Source: Piscirickettsiaceae bacterium (GTDB lineage Bacteria; Pseudomonadota; Gammaproteobacteria; Nitrosococcales; Methylophagaceae). From it: a stretch of 64,000 nucleotides of DNA. Positions 1 to 10,342 of this stretch are shown in pieces. Every line of letters starts with the position of its first letter. Positions within the stretch are counted from its first letter, which is position 1. The translations under genes were made by a program, and so were the position numbers. The notes beneath the pieces were generated by a model. It had not been told where the DNA came from. It worked only from the letters and a program-made list of their open reading frames with translations, and ran no database searches. The DNA lies in contig JABSQN010000003.1 in NCBI GenBank assembly GCA_013215825.1, forward strand, positions 62,001 through 126,000, written 5' to 3'.

Positions 1-828
1 TTGTACTAAAATTTCAGGCGCTGATGCCCCTGCTGTTACTCCAATAACTTGCTTACCTTCTAACCAAGTTGGCTCAATATCGGTTGCATTATCTATCAAA
101 TAAGAATCCGTGCCTAATTTATTAGATAGTTCACGTAAACGATTGGAATTAGAGCTATTATTAGATCCTACAACCAGCAATAAATCACAGTGTTTCGCTA
201 ATCTTTTTACCGCATCCTGCCTGTTTTGAGTAGCGTAACAAATATCATCTTTTCGTGGCCCCTTAATATTGGGGAAGTGTTTTCTCAAGGCATCGATAAC
301 AATTGATGCATCATCAACAGATAATGTTGTTTGAGTCACAAATGCTAATTTATCTGGGTTTTTAACGTCAAGTTTTGCTACATCGTCAGGCGTTTCAACA
401 AGGTATATTCCACCCTGTTTAGAGGTATATTGCCCCATAGTTCCTTCCACTTCTGGGTGACCCGCATGACCGATCAATATGCATTCTTGACCTTGCTTTT
501 CATATCGCGCCACTTCCATATGTACTTTAGTAACAAGTGGACAGGTTGCATCAAAAATCTTTAAGCCTCTTGTTTTTCCTTCAGCTTGGACTTTTTTAGA
601 GACACCGTGGGCACTGAATATTAAAGTACTATCATCAGGCACATCACTTAATTCTTCTATGAATATCGCACCTTTTTCACGCAAGCCATCAACGACAAAT
701 CGATTATGTACCACTTCATGACGGACATAAATCGGTGCACCAAAAAGCTCTAATGCACGTTCAACAATTTCGATCGCACGGTCAACACCTGCACAAAAAC
801 CACGTGGGTTTGCTAAGATTAATTTCAT
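1..828 (-). CDS. ispH: 4-hydroxy-3-methylbut-2-enyl diphosphate reductase (partial, C-terminus outside window)
   Basis: Last enzyme of the non-mevalonate isoprenoid pathway; it reduces HMBPP to IPP and DMAPP in the cytosol using a [4Fe-4S] cluster. The reading frame starts at ATG 828 ([20 protein letters not shown]), placing the first cluster cysteine at residue 12 as in the family. The second conserved cysteine lies in [10 protein letters not shown], and the [15 protein letters not shown] and [14 protein letters not shown] segments are typical. 276 of roughly 310 codons are present; the frame runs off the left edge without a stop. It precedes pheA on the same strand, separated by 178 bases with no gene. 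Confidence 0.96.
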   Translation of the reverse strand, partial: MKLILANPRGFCAGVDRAIEIVERALELFGAPIYVRHEVVHNRFVVDGLREKGAIFIEELSDVPDDSTLIFSAHGVSKKVQAEGKTRGLKIFDATCPLVTKVHMEVARYEKQGQECILIGHAGHPEVEGTMGQYTSKQGGIYLVETPDDVAKLDVKNPDKLAFVTQTTLSVDDASIVIDALRKHFPNIKGPRKDDICYATQNRQDAVKRLAKHCDLLLVVGSNNSSNSNRLRELSNKLGTDSYLIDNATDIEPTWLEGKQVIGVTAGASAPEILVQ

Positions 829-1006
829 TATAGTAAGACCTGTGCATAATTAAAATGCATTTTAGGGAATGTAGAAAATAGTGCATTTTTTATCCAAGAA
901 TGAGGATAATAGCGGGTTATTTGACGAGTTTTTGGCTGAAAAAAGTGCTGTTTAAAGTGCTGTTTTATGCGTTTCATAAAGTGCTTTGAATTATGCATTA
1001 GTCTTA

Positions 1007-2089
1007 CTACAGTACTGCTTTAGGATAAGAGCCTAGAACACGACACATAGACGATTCTTGCTCTAACAATGCGATGGCTTCAGCAACGTCTTCGTCTTGG
1101 CAATGCCCCTCAATATCAATAAAGAAAACATATTCCCAAATCCCTGTTCCGGCAGGACGAGATTCAATTCTCGTCATACTTATACCTTTATCAGCTAAGG
1201 GCTTCAGCAAGGCTTGCAGAGCACCAGGTTTATTCTTTGTTGAGATTAATAATGCCGTTTTATCATCACCCGAAGACGCTACTTTTTGATTGCCTATAAC
1301 AACAAACCGTGTTGTATTATTAGCCTCATCTTCAATATTACTAGCTAAGATAGACAAGTCATAAAGCTCGGCAGCATGACTGGCCGCGATAGCCGCTGAG
1401 TGAGGTTCGCTAGCTACACGCTGTGCGGCTTCTGAGTTACTGTTTGTTGATATCAATTCACAATTAGCTACATTTTTACTCAACCATTGACGACACTGCG
1501 CCAAAGCTTGAGGATGAGCATATACCTTAGTAAGCTTACTAAGCTCAGACTTACTCAATAAATGATGGTGTATACGTAAGGACACTTCACCATTAATCTT
1601 TAACGACGAATTAATAAAACGATCTAATGTATGAGAGATAACGCCTTCGGTTGAATTCTCAACAGGCACAATGCCATAACTTACTTTTTCTGTTTCAACC
1701 GCTTGGAACACATCAGAAATTGTCGTCATCGGTTGCAATTTAATTGAACCACCAAACTGCTTTAATGCCGCCATTTGAGTGAATGAACCTTCCGGCCCTA
1801 AATAGGCGACTTGCAATGGTTTTTCAGCCGCTAAACAAGCAGACATAATCTCACGGAATAAACGTGCCATTTCGTCTGCAGCCAAGGGGCCTTCATTGCG
1901 TTTGATTACTTGACGAAGAACCATTGCTTCACGATCGGGACGATAAAAGTCAGTACTTTCACCATTCGAGATTTTGATATGAGCAACTTCCTGCGCCATT
2001 GCAGTACGTTTATTCAACAACTGCTGTATTTGCAGATCAGTCTCATCTATCTGCTGTCTAATCGCCTGTAAATCATACTGTTCACTCAT
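1007..2089 (-). CDS. pheA: Bifunctional chorismate mutase / prephenate dehydratase (P-protein)
   Basis: Converts chorismate to prephenate and then to phenylpyruvate for phenylalanine synthesis. The 360 residues fit the usual P-protein. The AroQ-type chorismate mutase domain occupies about residues 1-90 (IRQQIDETDLQIQQLLNKR). The prephenate dehydratase domain starts at VAYLGPEGSFT, with the catalytic NTTRF motif near residue 260. A C-terminal ACT domain carries the ESRP motif linked to phenylalanine feedback. The gene lies 5 bases after gyrA on the same strand, so it is probably co-transcribed. No phenylalanine-rich leader peptide is seen; control is probably allosteric. Confidence 0.97.
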   Translation of the reverse strand: MSEQYDLQAIRQQIDETDLQIQQLLNKRTAMAQEVAHIKISNGESTDFYRPDREAMVLRQVIKRNEGPLAADEMARLFREIMSACLAAEKPLQVAYLGPEGSFTQMAALKQFGGSIKLQPMTTISDVFQAVETEKVSYGIVPVENSTEGVISHTLDRFINSSLKINGEVSLRIHHHLLSKSELSKLTKVYAHPQALAQCRQWLSKNVANCELISTNSNSEAAQRVASEPHSAAIAASHAAELYDLSILASNIEDEANNTTRFVVIGNQKVASSGDDKTALLISTKNKPGALQALLKPLADKGISMTRIESRPAGTGIWEYVFFIDIEGHCQDEDVAEAIALLEQESSMCRVLGSYPKAVL

Positions 2090-2094
2090 ACGTA

Positions 2095-4671
2095 TTATTC
2101 TTCTGTTGCCGTATCCACATCATCATCGTCTGAATCAGAATCATCTTCTAAAACACGTTCCAAACCGACCAGTTTTTCTTTCTTCGTCAAATTAATCAGT
2201 TTCACACCTTGAGTATTACGACCCACAATAGACACTTGATTAACCGGCGTACGCACCAATGTTCCACCATCCGTAATCAACATAATTTGATGTTCATCAA
2301 GCACTTGTACTGCACCAACAACATTGCCGTTACGTTCAGATGTTTGAATCGAAATAATACCGCTACCACCGCGACCTTGCACGCGATACTGCTCTAAGTT
2401 AGTTCGCTTACCAAAGCCATATTCTGTTGCCGTCAAAATGGCGCCATCTTCAGGATTGGCAATAATCAATGAAATAATTTCAATATCCTCGGCCATTCTC
2501 ATACCACGGACACCGCGAGAAACACGGCCCATTGAACGAACATCTGTTTCAGAGAAGCGAATCACTTTACCCGCAGAGTTAAACAGCATAATGTCAGACT
2601 GACCATCAGTTAATTCAACACCCACTAAGTTGTCGCCTTCTTTTAAGTCTAAAGCGATGATCCCATTTGCTCGTGGACGTGAGTAAGCTTCAAGTGGTGT
2701 TTTCTTAACTGTACCTGATGCTGTTACCATGAAAATATATTTATCTTCATCAAACTCACGTACTGGTAAAATGGCATTAATTTGTTCGCCATCTTCAAGT
2801 GGCAACAAGTTTACAATTGGTTTACCACGAGCAGCACGGCCACCTTGTGGCAATTCATACACTTTCTTCCAATACACTTTACCCAAGCTTGAGAAGCACA
2901 ATAAAGTGTCATGAGTATTAGCAATAAACAAATGCTCAACAAAATCTTCGTCTTTCATTGCAGTAGCAGATTTACCCTTACCACCACGGCGTTGTGCACG
3001 ATAGGTATCTAACTGCTGTGTTTTAGCATAGCCAGCATGAGACAAGGTCACTACCATTTCTTCTTCGGTAATTAAGTCTTCAAGTGTTAAATCGAGATGT
3101 TGGCCAAGAATTTCAGTACGACGCTCATCGCCATATTCTTCTTTTATATTGACTAATTCTTCACGAATAACCGCCATCAAATTATCGGGGTCACTCAAAA
3201 TAGCTAATAATTCTGCAATTTCTTCTAATACTTCACGGTATTCATCTAAAATCTTATCTTGCTCAAGACCGGTTAAACGATGTAGGCGCATATCAAGAAT
3301 AGCTTGCGCTTGTACAGGTGATAAATGATATGCACCATCTATCAAACCCATTTCAGCCGCCAAACCTTCTGGACGTGATGCTTCAGAACCTGCCGCGCCT
3401 AACATTTCAAGAATCATTTCTGATGCCCAGCCGCGTGCTAATAACTGTTCTTTCGCTTCTGTCGGGCTATTTGATGCCTTGATCATCTCAATCACTTCAT
3501 CAATATTAGCAAGCGCTGTCGCTAAGCCCTCTAATATATGAGCACGATCACGGGCTTTACGTAATTCAAATAATGAACGACGTGTAACAACCTCACGACG
3601 ATGACGAATAAAGGCATCAAGAATTTGTTTTAAACCTAATAAGCGTGGTTGGCCATCAACAATTGCCACCATATTGACACCAAATACAGTTTGCATTTGA
3701 GTCTGTTTATACAAGTTATTTAGAACAACTTCTGGCACTTCGCCACGTTTAAGGATAACCACCATACGCATACCGTCTTTATCAGACTCATCACGTAGGC
3801 CAGAAATACCTTCAATTTTCTTATCTTTAACTAATTCAGCAATTTTCTCTAATAAGCGTGCTTTATTGACTTGATATGGTAGCTCAATAACAACAATGCT
3901 TTGCTGCCCTGTTTTTTCATTGGTTTCGATTATTGCACGAGAACGAATATGAACGCGACCACGACCAGTTCGATATGCTTCACTAATGCCGTGAGCACCA
4001 TTAATCATTGCCGCCGTTGGGAAGTCAGGTCCCGGTACATATTGCATTAAACCAGCAAGGTCGATCTCAGGATCATCAACCATGGCGATACATGCACTAA
4101 GAATTTCCGTTAGATTATGAGGTGGGATATTAGTCGCCATACCTACCGCAATACCTGATGAACCATTAACTAATAACGCAGGTACTCGCGTTGGTAAAAC
4201 AGATGGTTCATGTTCAGACTCATCATAGTTAGCAATGAAATCAACCGTGTCTTTATCAAGATCAGCCAACATTTCATGGGTAATTTTAGCCATACGCACT
4301 TCGGTATAACGCATCGCCGCTGGTGAATCACCATCAACCGACCCGAAGTTGCCTTGACCATCTACCAGCATATAACGCATCGAAAATGGCTGTGCCATAC
4401 GAACCATAGTGTCATACACCGCAGTATCGCCATGAGGATGATATTTACCAATAACGTCACCGACAATACGTGCCGACTTTTTATAGGCGCCATTCCAGTT
4501 ATTATTTAACACTCGCATCGCATATAAAACACGGCGATGAACAGGTTTCAAACCATCACGAACATCAGGTAAAGCACGCCCCACAATTACGCTCATCGCA
4601 TAATCAAGGTAAGACTGCTTCATCTCCTCTTCGATACTAATTGGTTCTAACTCAAACGCAATATCTGACAT
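2095..4671 (-). CDS. gyrA: DNA gyrase subunit A
   Basis: Cleavage and rejoining subunit of DNA gyrase, partner of GyrB, introducing negative supercoils. It has 858 residues, near the usual length. The active-site tyrosine is Y122 in AMRYTEVR. The quinolone-determining region reads [11 protein letters not shown], with Thr at position 83 (as in wild-type Pseudomonas) and Asp at 87. The C-terminal half contains the beta-pinwheel blades, including the GyrA box (QRRGGKGK, near residue 560), and ends in an acidic [11 protein letters not shown] tail. It starts at ATG 4671. Convergent promoters are not visible, and it appears to head the gyrA-pheA unit. Confidence 0.98.
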   Translation of the reverse strand: MSDIAFELEPISIEEEMKQSYLDYAMSVIVGRALPDVRDGLKPVHRRVLYAMRVLNNNWNGAYKKSARIVGDVIGKYHPHGDTAVYDTMVRMAQPFSMRYMLVDGQGNFGSVDGDSPAAMRYTEVRMAKITHEMLADLDKDTVDFIANYDESEHEPSVLPTRVPALLVNGSSGIAVGMATNIPPHNLTEILSACIAMVDDPEIDLAGLMQYVPGPDFPTAAMINGAHGISEAYRTGRGRVHIRSRAIIETNEKTGQQSIVVIELPYQVNKARLLEKIAELVKDKKIEGISGLRDESDKDGMRMVVILKRGEVPEVVLNNLYKQTQMQTVFGVNMVAIVDGQPRLLGLKQILDAFIRHRREVVTRRSLFELRKARDRAHILEGLATALANIDEVIEMIKASNSPTEAKEQLLARGWASEMILEMLGAAGSEASRPEGLAAEMGLIDGAYHLSPVQAQAILDMRLHRLTGLEQDKILDEYREVLEEIAELLAILSDPDNLMAVIREELVNIKEEYGDERRTEILGQHLDLTLEDLITEEEMVVTLSHAGYAKTQQLDTYRAQRRGGKGKSATAMKDEDFVEHLFIANTHDTLLCFSSLGKVYWKKVYELPQGGRAARGKPIVNLLPLEDGEQINAILPVREFDEDKYIFMVTASGTVKKTPLEAYSRPRANGIIALDLKEGDNLVGVELTDGQSDIMLFNSAGKVIRFSETDVRSMGRVSRGVRGMRMAEDIEIISLIIANPEDGAILTATEYGFGKRTNLEQYRVQGRGGSGIISIQTSERNGNVVGAVQVLDEHQIMLITDGGTLVRTPVNQVSIVGRNTQGVKLINLTKKEKLVGLERVLEDDSDSDDDDVDTATEE

Positions 4672-4758
4672 TTATCTTTCATCCAATTCTATGAATTCAT
4701 TTAAGGGGCTAATCGTAGCATTTCAAGCGGTTTCATGCAGAGTTTTAGCACACTGCTA

Positions 4759-5406
4759 CTAGGGGCTACGTTTTGAGAAATAATCTCTAAAATCGTCTTC
4801 TACGGTCGCTAATAACTCTTCAAGTCCCTGCTTCCAGCCTTTTACAACATTTGATGGCGTTATTTCGTCAATATTAATATCAATTCTCAAGCCTGTTTGG
4901 AATAAAGTCTGATTGGTATTATCGCCGCTTGTTGTCAGGAAAAACTGCATTTCTAACACCGCTTGCGGAGAAAATTGGTCTCGATTATCGCCATATAAAG
5001 CGGTCACGGCTATTTCTAGCACCATATCAGCCTCAATATCTTCATCAATAATGACTTGACTAAATAAGCCACTTTTTTGTAACCAACGTTTTAACTGCTC
5101 GGTAAACATGTCCTGTGGATCAGAAAAGAACTGGTGATTCTCTTGTGCTTGAAATTCATTATCACCGACCTTAAATACCAAGGTTTGACCACGAAAATGT
5201 GAGCTGATCTGTATTGGCTGGATTCGTAATACCCTATTTTTAACAAAGCTACTTGCCACCGAACCACGATCCACATCAATCACATAATAATGGAGACTGT
5301 CATCTGACTCACTACCACCATCTTTACTGCCTAACCCTAAACAGCCTGTTAACACGCTTAACATTACGATTAACCAGAGACTTCTATTTATTGCTTTTAT
5401 CGACAC
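4759..5406 (-). CDS. PqiC/ABC-type transport auxiliary lipoprotein-like protein
   Basis: Probable outer-membrane or periplasmic lipoprotein of 215 residues. I place the start at GTG 5406 because AAGGA lies 7 bases upstream and the frame then opens with a lipoprotein signal whose lipobox is LTGC; the longer open frame back to 5604 would put an implausible 66-residue extension before it. The mature part opens with HYYVIDVDRG and carries a beta-rich domain with the spacing of the PqiC/YmbA (DUF330-like) family, which helps MCE-type lipid transporters. No pqiA, pqiB or mla genes are adjacent, so the partner is unknown. It is divergent from apt with about 120 bases between starts. Confidence 0.6.
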   Translation of the reverse strand: MSIKAINRSLWLIVMLSVLTGCLGLGSKDGGSESDDSLHYYVIDVDRGSVASSFVKNRVLRIQPIQISSHFRGQTLVFKVGDNEFQAQENHQFFSDPQDMFTEQLKRWLQKSGLFSQVIIDEDIEADMVLEIAVTALYGDNRDQFSPQAVLEMQFFLTTSGDNTNQTLFQTGLRIDINIDEITPSNVVKGWKQGLEELLATVEDDFRDYFSKRSP

Positions 5407-5530
5407 CGATTTTTCCTTACAAATTGTATATCCGAGACCATCCAACTTGCAGCCATTATAAGTGCTAAAAACTGCAACTTTAATGATAACGGGTATAGTC
5501 ACACTATCATTAGCCGCTATAATAAATGAT

Positions 5531-6052
5531 ATGAAACAATTAAAAACTAAAATTCGTGATATTCCTGACTTTCCTAAAACGGGGATCACCTTCAAAGACA
5601 TCACGCCACTGGTACAAGATCCGGCTAGTTTACGCTATGCAATCGCTGAATTAATCAAGCCGTTTAAAGACATGAATATCACGGCTGTTGCTGGTATGGA
5701 AGCACGTGGCTTTATTTTTGGCAGTTTAGCCGCGTGGGAGTTAAATGTAGGTTTTATTCCACTTAGAAAACCTGGGAAGCTACCCTACGATGTACAGCGT
5801 GTTGATTATTCGCTTGAATACGGCGAAGCTAGTTTGGAAGTACATATTGATGCCATCAAGGAAGGTGACCGCATTCTTTTAGTGGATGATTTACTGGCAA
5901 CAGGTGGCACCGCAAAGGCAAGTTGTGAACTTGTTGAGATGTTAGGTGGTCAGGTTATTGCATGTGCATTTATTATTGAATTAACGGCACTTAATGGTCG
6001 AGACCAACTTGCAAATACTCCTATTCACTCATTGATAAAAGACGCATGTTAA
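5531..6052 (+). CDS. apt: Adenine phosphoribosyltransferase
   Basis: Salvages adenine to AMP with PRPP. The true start is ATG 5531 (MKQLKTKIRDIPDFPKTG), which gives 173 residues, the family norm; the open frame upstream to 5462 adds a sequence with no family resemblance. The PRPP-binding motif is ILLVDDLLATGGTAKA near residue 118. The AGMEARGFIFG and FIPLRKPGKLPY segments are the adenine-binding and flexible-loop regions. The stop overlaps the next gene by 7 bases, so apt and the MotY-like gene are translationally coupled. In this window its product could also recycle adenine released by the nucleosidase at 29-30 kb, but that link is speculation. Confidence 0.95.
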   Translation: MKQLKTKIRDIPDFPKTGITFKDITPLVQDPASLRYAIAELIKPFKDMNITAVAGMEARGFIFGSLAAWELNVGFIPLRKPGKLPYDVQRVDYSLEYGEASLEVHIDAIKEGDRILLVDDLLATGGTAKASCELVEMLGGQVIACAFIIELTALNGRDQLANTPIHSLIKDAC

Positions 6053-6897
6053 ATACATTATTAATTCTTACACTGTCACTCTTTACGTCCTTTGCTCAGG
6101 CGGAGCAATTTCAAGCGCCGATCACTGACACACAATGGCAAGTGATTGAATCACCATTAGAATGTAGCTTAAGCCAAGAAATAACTGGTTATGGTCGTGC
6201 TAAATTCACCAAAAAATCACAAGGTGAGTTACAACTTATCTTTAGCACAAAAATGTATCCATCAACACAATCTAATGCTAGTTTCGAAATTGCTCAAGCA
6301 CCGTGGCAAAATAGCGAAGAGCGTCAAAAACTTATATCAACACCCACATTAAATAATCAAACGCAATTTATACTTAGTGGCCATTTTGCTGAGCTAGCAT
6401 TAACCCATATCCAAGAAGGTCGTTTCCCAACAGTACGTTATCGCAGTCAAAGTGCGAGTGAAGATATCAGCGTTTTACTCTCCACAGTCCACTTTCGCGA
6501 TTCTCATCTGACATTTCAACAATGTATCGATAATCTTCACCCTGATGTCTATAACGATATTCGTAAGCTATCTGTTTATTATAGCGTTGAAGAATATGAA
6601 TTAAGTGATGCTAATAAAGAAGCGCTGACTCGTATCGCTGATTATGTCAAAGTAGATGACAGTATCAGGCGTATTAATATCAGTGGTCATACTGATAGCC
6701 ATGGCCGCAAAAGATTGAATATTCCCCTATCTGAAGCGCGAGTTCTTACTATTAAGAAGTTTTTTATAGAAACGTGTGAATTGCCTGAAAATTTAATCAC
6801 AACATCCTATCACCGTGAGTTTAAGCCGGCCGCAAGAAATAAAACCAAACAAGGTCGTGCACTTAATCGTCGCACTGAAATTGAAGTTCTCAGATAA
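6046..6897 (+). CDS. motY: MotY-like OmpA-domain protein (sodium-driven flagellar motor T-ring)
   Basis: 283 residues with a Sec signal peptide (cleavage after AQA, residue 19). An N-terminal beta-rich domain follows (about 20-155; GYGRAKFTKKSQGELQLIFS is typical of MotY). The C-terminal OmpA peptidoglycan-binding domain (about 165-283) contains NISGHTDSHGRKRLN and a terminal NRRTEIEV. In Vibrio and Pseudomonas, MotY forms the periplasmic T-ring that fixes the stator to peptidoglycan. No other flagellar gene is in the window. The start overlaps apt by 7 bases. A generic OmpA-like protein is the alternative, but the two-domain layout and length favour MotY. Confidence 0.72.
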   Translation: MLNTLLILTLSLFTSFAQAEQFQAPITDTQWQVIESPLECSLSQEITGYGRAKFTKKSQGELQLIFSTKMYPSTQSNASFEIAQAPWQNSEERQKLISTPTLNNQTQFILSGHFAELALTHIQEGRFPTVRYRSQSASEDISVLLSTVHFRDSHLTFQQCIDNLHPDVYNDIRKLSVYYSVEEYELSDANKEALTRIADYVKVDDSIRRINISGHTDSHGRKRLNIPLSEARVLTIKKFFIETCELPENLITTSYHREFKPAARNKTKQGRALNRRTEIEVLR

Positions 6898-7074
6898 ACG
6901 TAACGTTCAATCTTGTTAAAAATATAAGATACCGTTATCCGGCGCGATCGGCCCAGTGCAACATAATTTATCATCCTCGTGAAAAAGACGGAGTCAACGA
7001 TAGTTATTATTTTCACACCCCTAGCAGTTTTCCGAGGGGCTGGTATTTGTCACGCGAGTTAAATTAAATAAATG

Positions 7075-7572
7075 CTATGGCATAACCGGCATAGCACTAG
7101 CATCCGCGGTCATTTGAGCTGCTTGAGATTGCATAATGGCCGTCATTAACTTGCGTGATGCACGTTGTTGCAATGTTTTAGCCATACCTTCTTGCAATCC
7201 TTTATTAACGTCATTTGCGGCTAAAACAGCTTTCAAGCCATCTAATATTGGCGCGCATTCGTCAAATGTTTTCGATGCGATCTCTTCAACTTTACTACCA
7301 ACCTGATGATATTCCGGTCTATTTTTCATCATACATTTATTGTATCCCATCATAAAACCATACATTTCTGTTTGCGCTTCATCTGACATATCCGCAGGTG
7401 TTTTCAAGTTGTTCTCATCTGAAATCACAGTTGCCGCCGTATCTTCTACTGCACTTTCTGTCGTTTCAGCCTGAACAGCAATCGTCTCTTCATTCTCCGC
7501 TGGTTTATTTATAAAATCATAACCCGCGAAAGCGATAACAGCGATCAATACAACAAAAATAAGATTCTTCAT
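7075..7572 (-). CDS. Membrane-anchored hypothetical protein
   Basis: Not recognised. I choose ATG 7572 because AGGAG sits just upstream; the frame then opens with one hydrophobic segment (MKNLIFVVLIAVIAFAGYDF), which acts as an N-terminal anchor or uncleaved signal. An acidic, low-complexity linker follows (about residues 20-60). The C-terminal helical domain has two cysteines (YNKCMMKNRP and FDECAPIL), which could form one disulfide in the periplasm. 165 residues. It stands alone between the convergent motY-like gene and the divergent amgK. No function can be inferred. Confidence 0.6.
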   Translation of the reverse strand: MKNLIFVVLIAVIAFAGYDFINKPAENEETIAVQAETTESAVEDTAATVISDENNLKTPADMSDEAQTEMYGFMMGYNKCMMKNRPEYHQVGSKVEEIASKTFDECAPILDGLKAVLAANDVNKGLQEGMAKTLQQRASRKLMTAIMQSQAAQMTADASAMPVMP

Positions 7573-7792
7573 TTTTTCTCCTAAAAGGTCTTTCAACTAT
7601 TCTGATAAAATAAAACAAACACTATACATATATACCCATGACCATTCAATTTGCAGATTTATAGCACTCATACTGACTGCGTTAGCTGCGTTATACTATT
7701 GAGCTATAGAACACCATTACATCAATAACATGTCTTGCTATCACAACCATTATAAGCACTAGAAAACCACAAACTGAAAGGACACGGGTATC

Positions 7793-8782
7793 ATGACAAT
7801 AAAAACTATGACGCGCTTGAATGAAATCCATCAATGGCTTGAAGATGTCTTGTCTTCAGCAGACTATCAACTTGATATCGCGTCTGCGGACGCCAGTTTT
7901 CGACGTTATTTTCGCGTCACCATGCAAGATAAAACATGGATTTTAATGGATGCACCACCAGAAAAAGAAAATACACAGCCCTTTATCACCATGGCTACAT
8001 TTTTATACCAACATAATGTTCATGTACCCAAAATTGAGGCTCAAAATACGCAGGCTGGTTTATTGCTCTTATCTGATTTTGGTAATAAAGCCTATTTAGA
8101 TGAATTGAATAGCGACTCCGCTAATAGGCTTTACTCTTTAGCCATAAACAGTATTATTGATATACAACGCTGTCCTGTCGATGCGATTGATTTGCCACAT
8201 TATGATCACGATTTATTACAACAAGAAATGGACTTATTTCCCACTTGGTTTTTAGATAAACATCTATCCATTGCCTCGCCTGATTTTTTACAAAATACTT
8301 TCGACATTCTCATTAACAACGCACTTGAACAGCCTCAAGTCATTGTTCACCGTGATTATCATTCACGCAACTTAATGCATACAGCGGAAAACTCACCCGG
8401 CATTATTGATTTCCAAGATGCTGTCGTCGGTCCCATTAGCTATGATCTGGTTTCACTATTACGCGATTGTTATATCTCGTGGTCTGACCAACAATTAGAA
8501 CAATGGATTAATTACTACTTATCTCAGGCGCAACAACAAGGTTTGTTAATCAATATTTCAACGGCACGCTTCACTCGCTGGTTTGATTTAATGGGCTTGC
8601 AACGACACATTAAAGTATTAGGTATATTTGCCAGATTGAATTATCGAGATAACAAGCCTAATTATATGAACGATTTGCCATTAACATTAAATTACGTTCG
8701 ACAAATTAGTGCCAAATATCCTGAATTTCATCAACTCCATAAATTTTTAACACATCAAACACAAATAGCGGCTATTCAATGA
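7793..8782 (+). CDS. amgK: N-acetylmuramate/N-acetylglucosamine anomeric kinase
   Basis: Aminoglycoside-phosphotransferase-fold kinase of 329 residues. AmgK phosphorylates MurNAc and GlcNAc at the anomeric position in the fosfomycin-sparing cell-wall recycling route. The catalytic loop is VIVHRDYHSRNLM (HxD...N) and the metal motif is IIDFQDAVVGP; the N-terminal SADASFRRYFRV is typical of the family. An AAAGGA element precedes ATG 7793. The stop overlaps the start of the MurU gene by four bases (ATGA), so the two steps of the pathway are translationally coupled. Unlike in many relatives, lptD is not next door. The assignment rests on motifs plus the neighbour. Confidence 0.88.
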   Translation: MTIKTMTRLNEIHQWLEDVLSSADYQLDIASADASFRRYFRVTMQDKTWILMDAPPEKENTQPFITMATFLYQHNVHVPKIEAQNTQAGLLLLSDFGNKAYLDELNSDSANRLYSLAINSIIDIQRCPVDAIDLPHYDHDLLQQEMDLFPTWFLDKHLSIASPDFLQNTFDILINNALEQPQVIVHRDYHSRNLMHTAENSPGIIDFQDAVVGPISYDLVSLLRDCYISWSDQQLEQWINYYLSQAQQQGLLINISTARFTRWFDLMGLQRHIKVLGIFARLNYRDNKPNYMNDLPLTLNYVRQISAKYPEFHQLHKFLTHQTQIAAIQ

Positions 8783-9450
8783 AAGTCATTATTCTATCCG
8801 CGGGTCGTGGCGAACGTTTACGCCCGCTCACAGATCAAACTCCAAAACCCTTATTGCAGGCGGGCAAGTATCGTTTAATTGAATACACCATTCAGTCATT
8901 AGTGAAAGCAGGCTTTAAAGAAATTATTATTAATACGGCACATTTAGCTGAACAATTTTCAGCGATACTCGGTGATGGACATCAATTTGGTACTCAAATC
9001 ACCTATTCTCCCGAAGCAGAAGGTGGTTTAGAAACGGCCGGCGGTATCATTAATGCTCTGCCCCTGCTAGGCAATGATCCTTTTCTTGTGGTAAATGGTG
9101 ATATTTGGACAGACTATCCGTTTGAAAACTTAACGACAACAGGGCTTGCTGACAACACGCTGTGCCACCTTGTACTTGTATCTAATCCTCAACATCATCC
9201 ACAAGGTGATTTTGCACTGTCTTCATCACTCATTAGTATTGAAGGTCATGACAAATATACCTATAGCGGTATTGGTATTTATCATCCAACGATGTTTTCG
9301 GATTATGATGTACAACGACTTGCTCTTAAGCCGTTATTACTCAAAGCCATTGAGCAACAACAAGCCACTGGTGAAATATACCAAGGAAACTGGTCGGATA
9401 TTGGTACTGTCGAACGCCTACAGGAATTAACGTCTCAACTTAACGATTAG
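8779..9450 (+). CDS. murU: N-acetylmuramate 1-phosphate uridylyltransferase
   Basis: Nucleotidyltransferase that makes UDP-MurNAc from MurNAc-1-phosphate, following AmgK, and so returns recycled wall sugar to peptidoglycan synthesis. 223 residues. The signature is [20 protein letters not shown] at the N-terminus; [12 protein letters not shown] holds the metal aspartate, and [12 protein letters not shown] is the usual C-terminal motif. It begins inside the amgK stop. Its 3' end overlaps the 3' end of argF on the other strand by 11 bases, so the two transcripts converge with no room for a terminator between them. Confidence 0.92.
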   Translation: MKVIILSAGRGERLRPLTDQTPKPLLQAGKYRLIEYTIQSLVKAGFKEIIINTAHLAEQFSAILGDGHQFGTQITYSPEAEGGLETAGGIINALPLLGNDPFLVVNGDIWTDYPFENLTTTGLADNTLCHLVLVSNPQHHPQGDFALSSSLISIEGHDKYTYSGIGIYHPTMFSDYDVQRLALKPLLLKAIEQQQATGEIYQGNWSDIGTVERLQELTSQLND

Positions 9451-10342
9451 CAAATAAAAACTCTAATAATGCCTTTTGAGCATGAAGACGATTTTCAGCT
9501 TCATTCCACACTACGCTATTTGGATCATCCATTAATTCTGCTGATACTTCTTCACCTCGATGCGCGGGTAAGCAATGCATAAACAAGGCATCACTATTTG
9601 CCAATGCCATCACATCATGATTCACTTGAAAATCAGCAAAAGCACGCTCACGTTTCTTCTGCTCTTCTTCTTGTCCCATACTTGCCCAAACATCAGTCAC
9701 AACCAAGTCGGACTCTTTTACTGCTGATGGCACATCATTAAACAAGTTTATTGTTGCTGTAGAGGCCGACACAATATTAGTATCAGGTTCATAGCCAAGC
9801 GGTGTCGCAATATTCAAAGTAAAACCAAATTGCTGCGCGGCATTAATATAAGAATGACACATATTATTGCCATCCCCCACCCATGTCACCGTTTTGCCTT
9901 TAATTAAGCCACGGTGCTCAACATAGGTCTGCATATCCGCCAATAGCTGACAAGGATGATAATCATCGGTTAATGCATTAATAACAGGCACCGATGAGTT
10001 CGCTGCAAAGCGTTCAACCATATTATGATCAAAGGTACGAATCATTACCGCATCAACCATGCTGGAAATTACGCGAGCGGAATCTTCAATCGGTTCACCA
10101 CGGCCCAATTGCGTGTCATTGGGTGACATAAAGATTGAGCCGCCACCAAATTGAACCATACCGGCTTCAAACGAAACCCGTGTTCGTGTCGATGATTTAT
10201 CAAAAATCATTGCCAACACTTTATTCTTCAATGGCTCGTAGATTTCACCCGCTTGCTGCATTCGCTTCAATTCGATTGCACGGGTAATTAGCTGTTCTAA
10301 TTCAACGGGGCTTAAATCTTTTAAGGTTAAAAAATGTCTCAT
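9440..10342 (-). CDS. argF: Ornithine carbamoyltransferase
   Basis: Makes citrulline from ornithine and carbamoyl phosphate in arginine synthesis. 300 residues, a little shorter than many anabolic OTCases (about 305-335) but complete. The carbamoyl phosphate motif is [10 protein letters not shown], followed by [11 protein letters not shown] and the ornithine-site [11 protein letters not shown]. It overlaps the argD stop by one base (TAATG type), so it is read through from argD. The tail converges with murU. No ARG-box could be identified upstream of argD by eye. Confidence 0.97.
   Translation of the reverse strand: MRHFLTLKDLSPVELEQLITRAIELKRMQQAGEIYEPLKNKVLAMIFDKSSTRTRVSFEAGMVQFGGGSIFMSPNDTQLGRGEPIEDSARVISSMVDAVMIRTFDHNMVERFAANSSVPVINALTDDYHPCQLLADMQTYVEHRGLIKGKTVTWVGDGNNMCHSYINAAQQFGFTLNIATPLGYEPDTNIVSASTATINLFNDVPSAVKESDLVVTDVWASMGQEEEQKKRERAFADFQVNHDVMALANSDALFMHCLPAHRGEEVSAELMDDPNSVVWNEAENRLHAQKALLEFLFANR

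Noticed and set aside
7018-7039. Hairpin CCCCT...AGGGG after the motY-like gene as a terminator
   Set aside because: Only five base pairs with a long loop and no T run.
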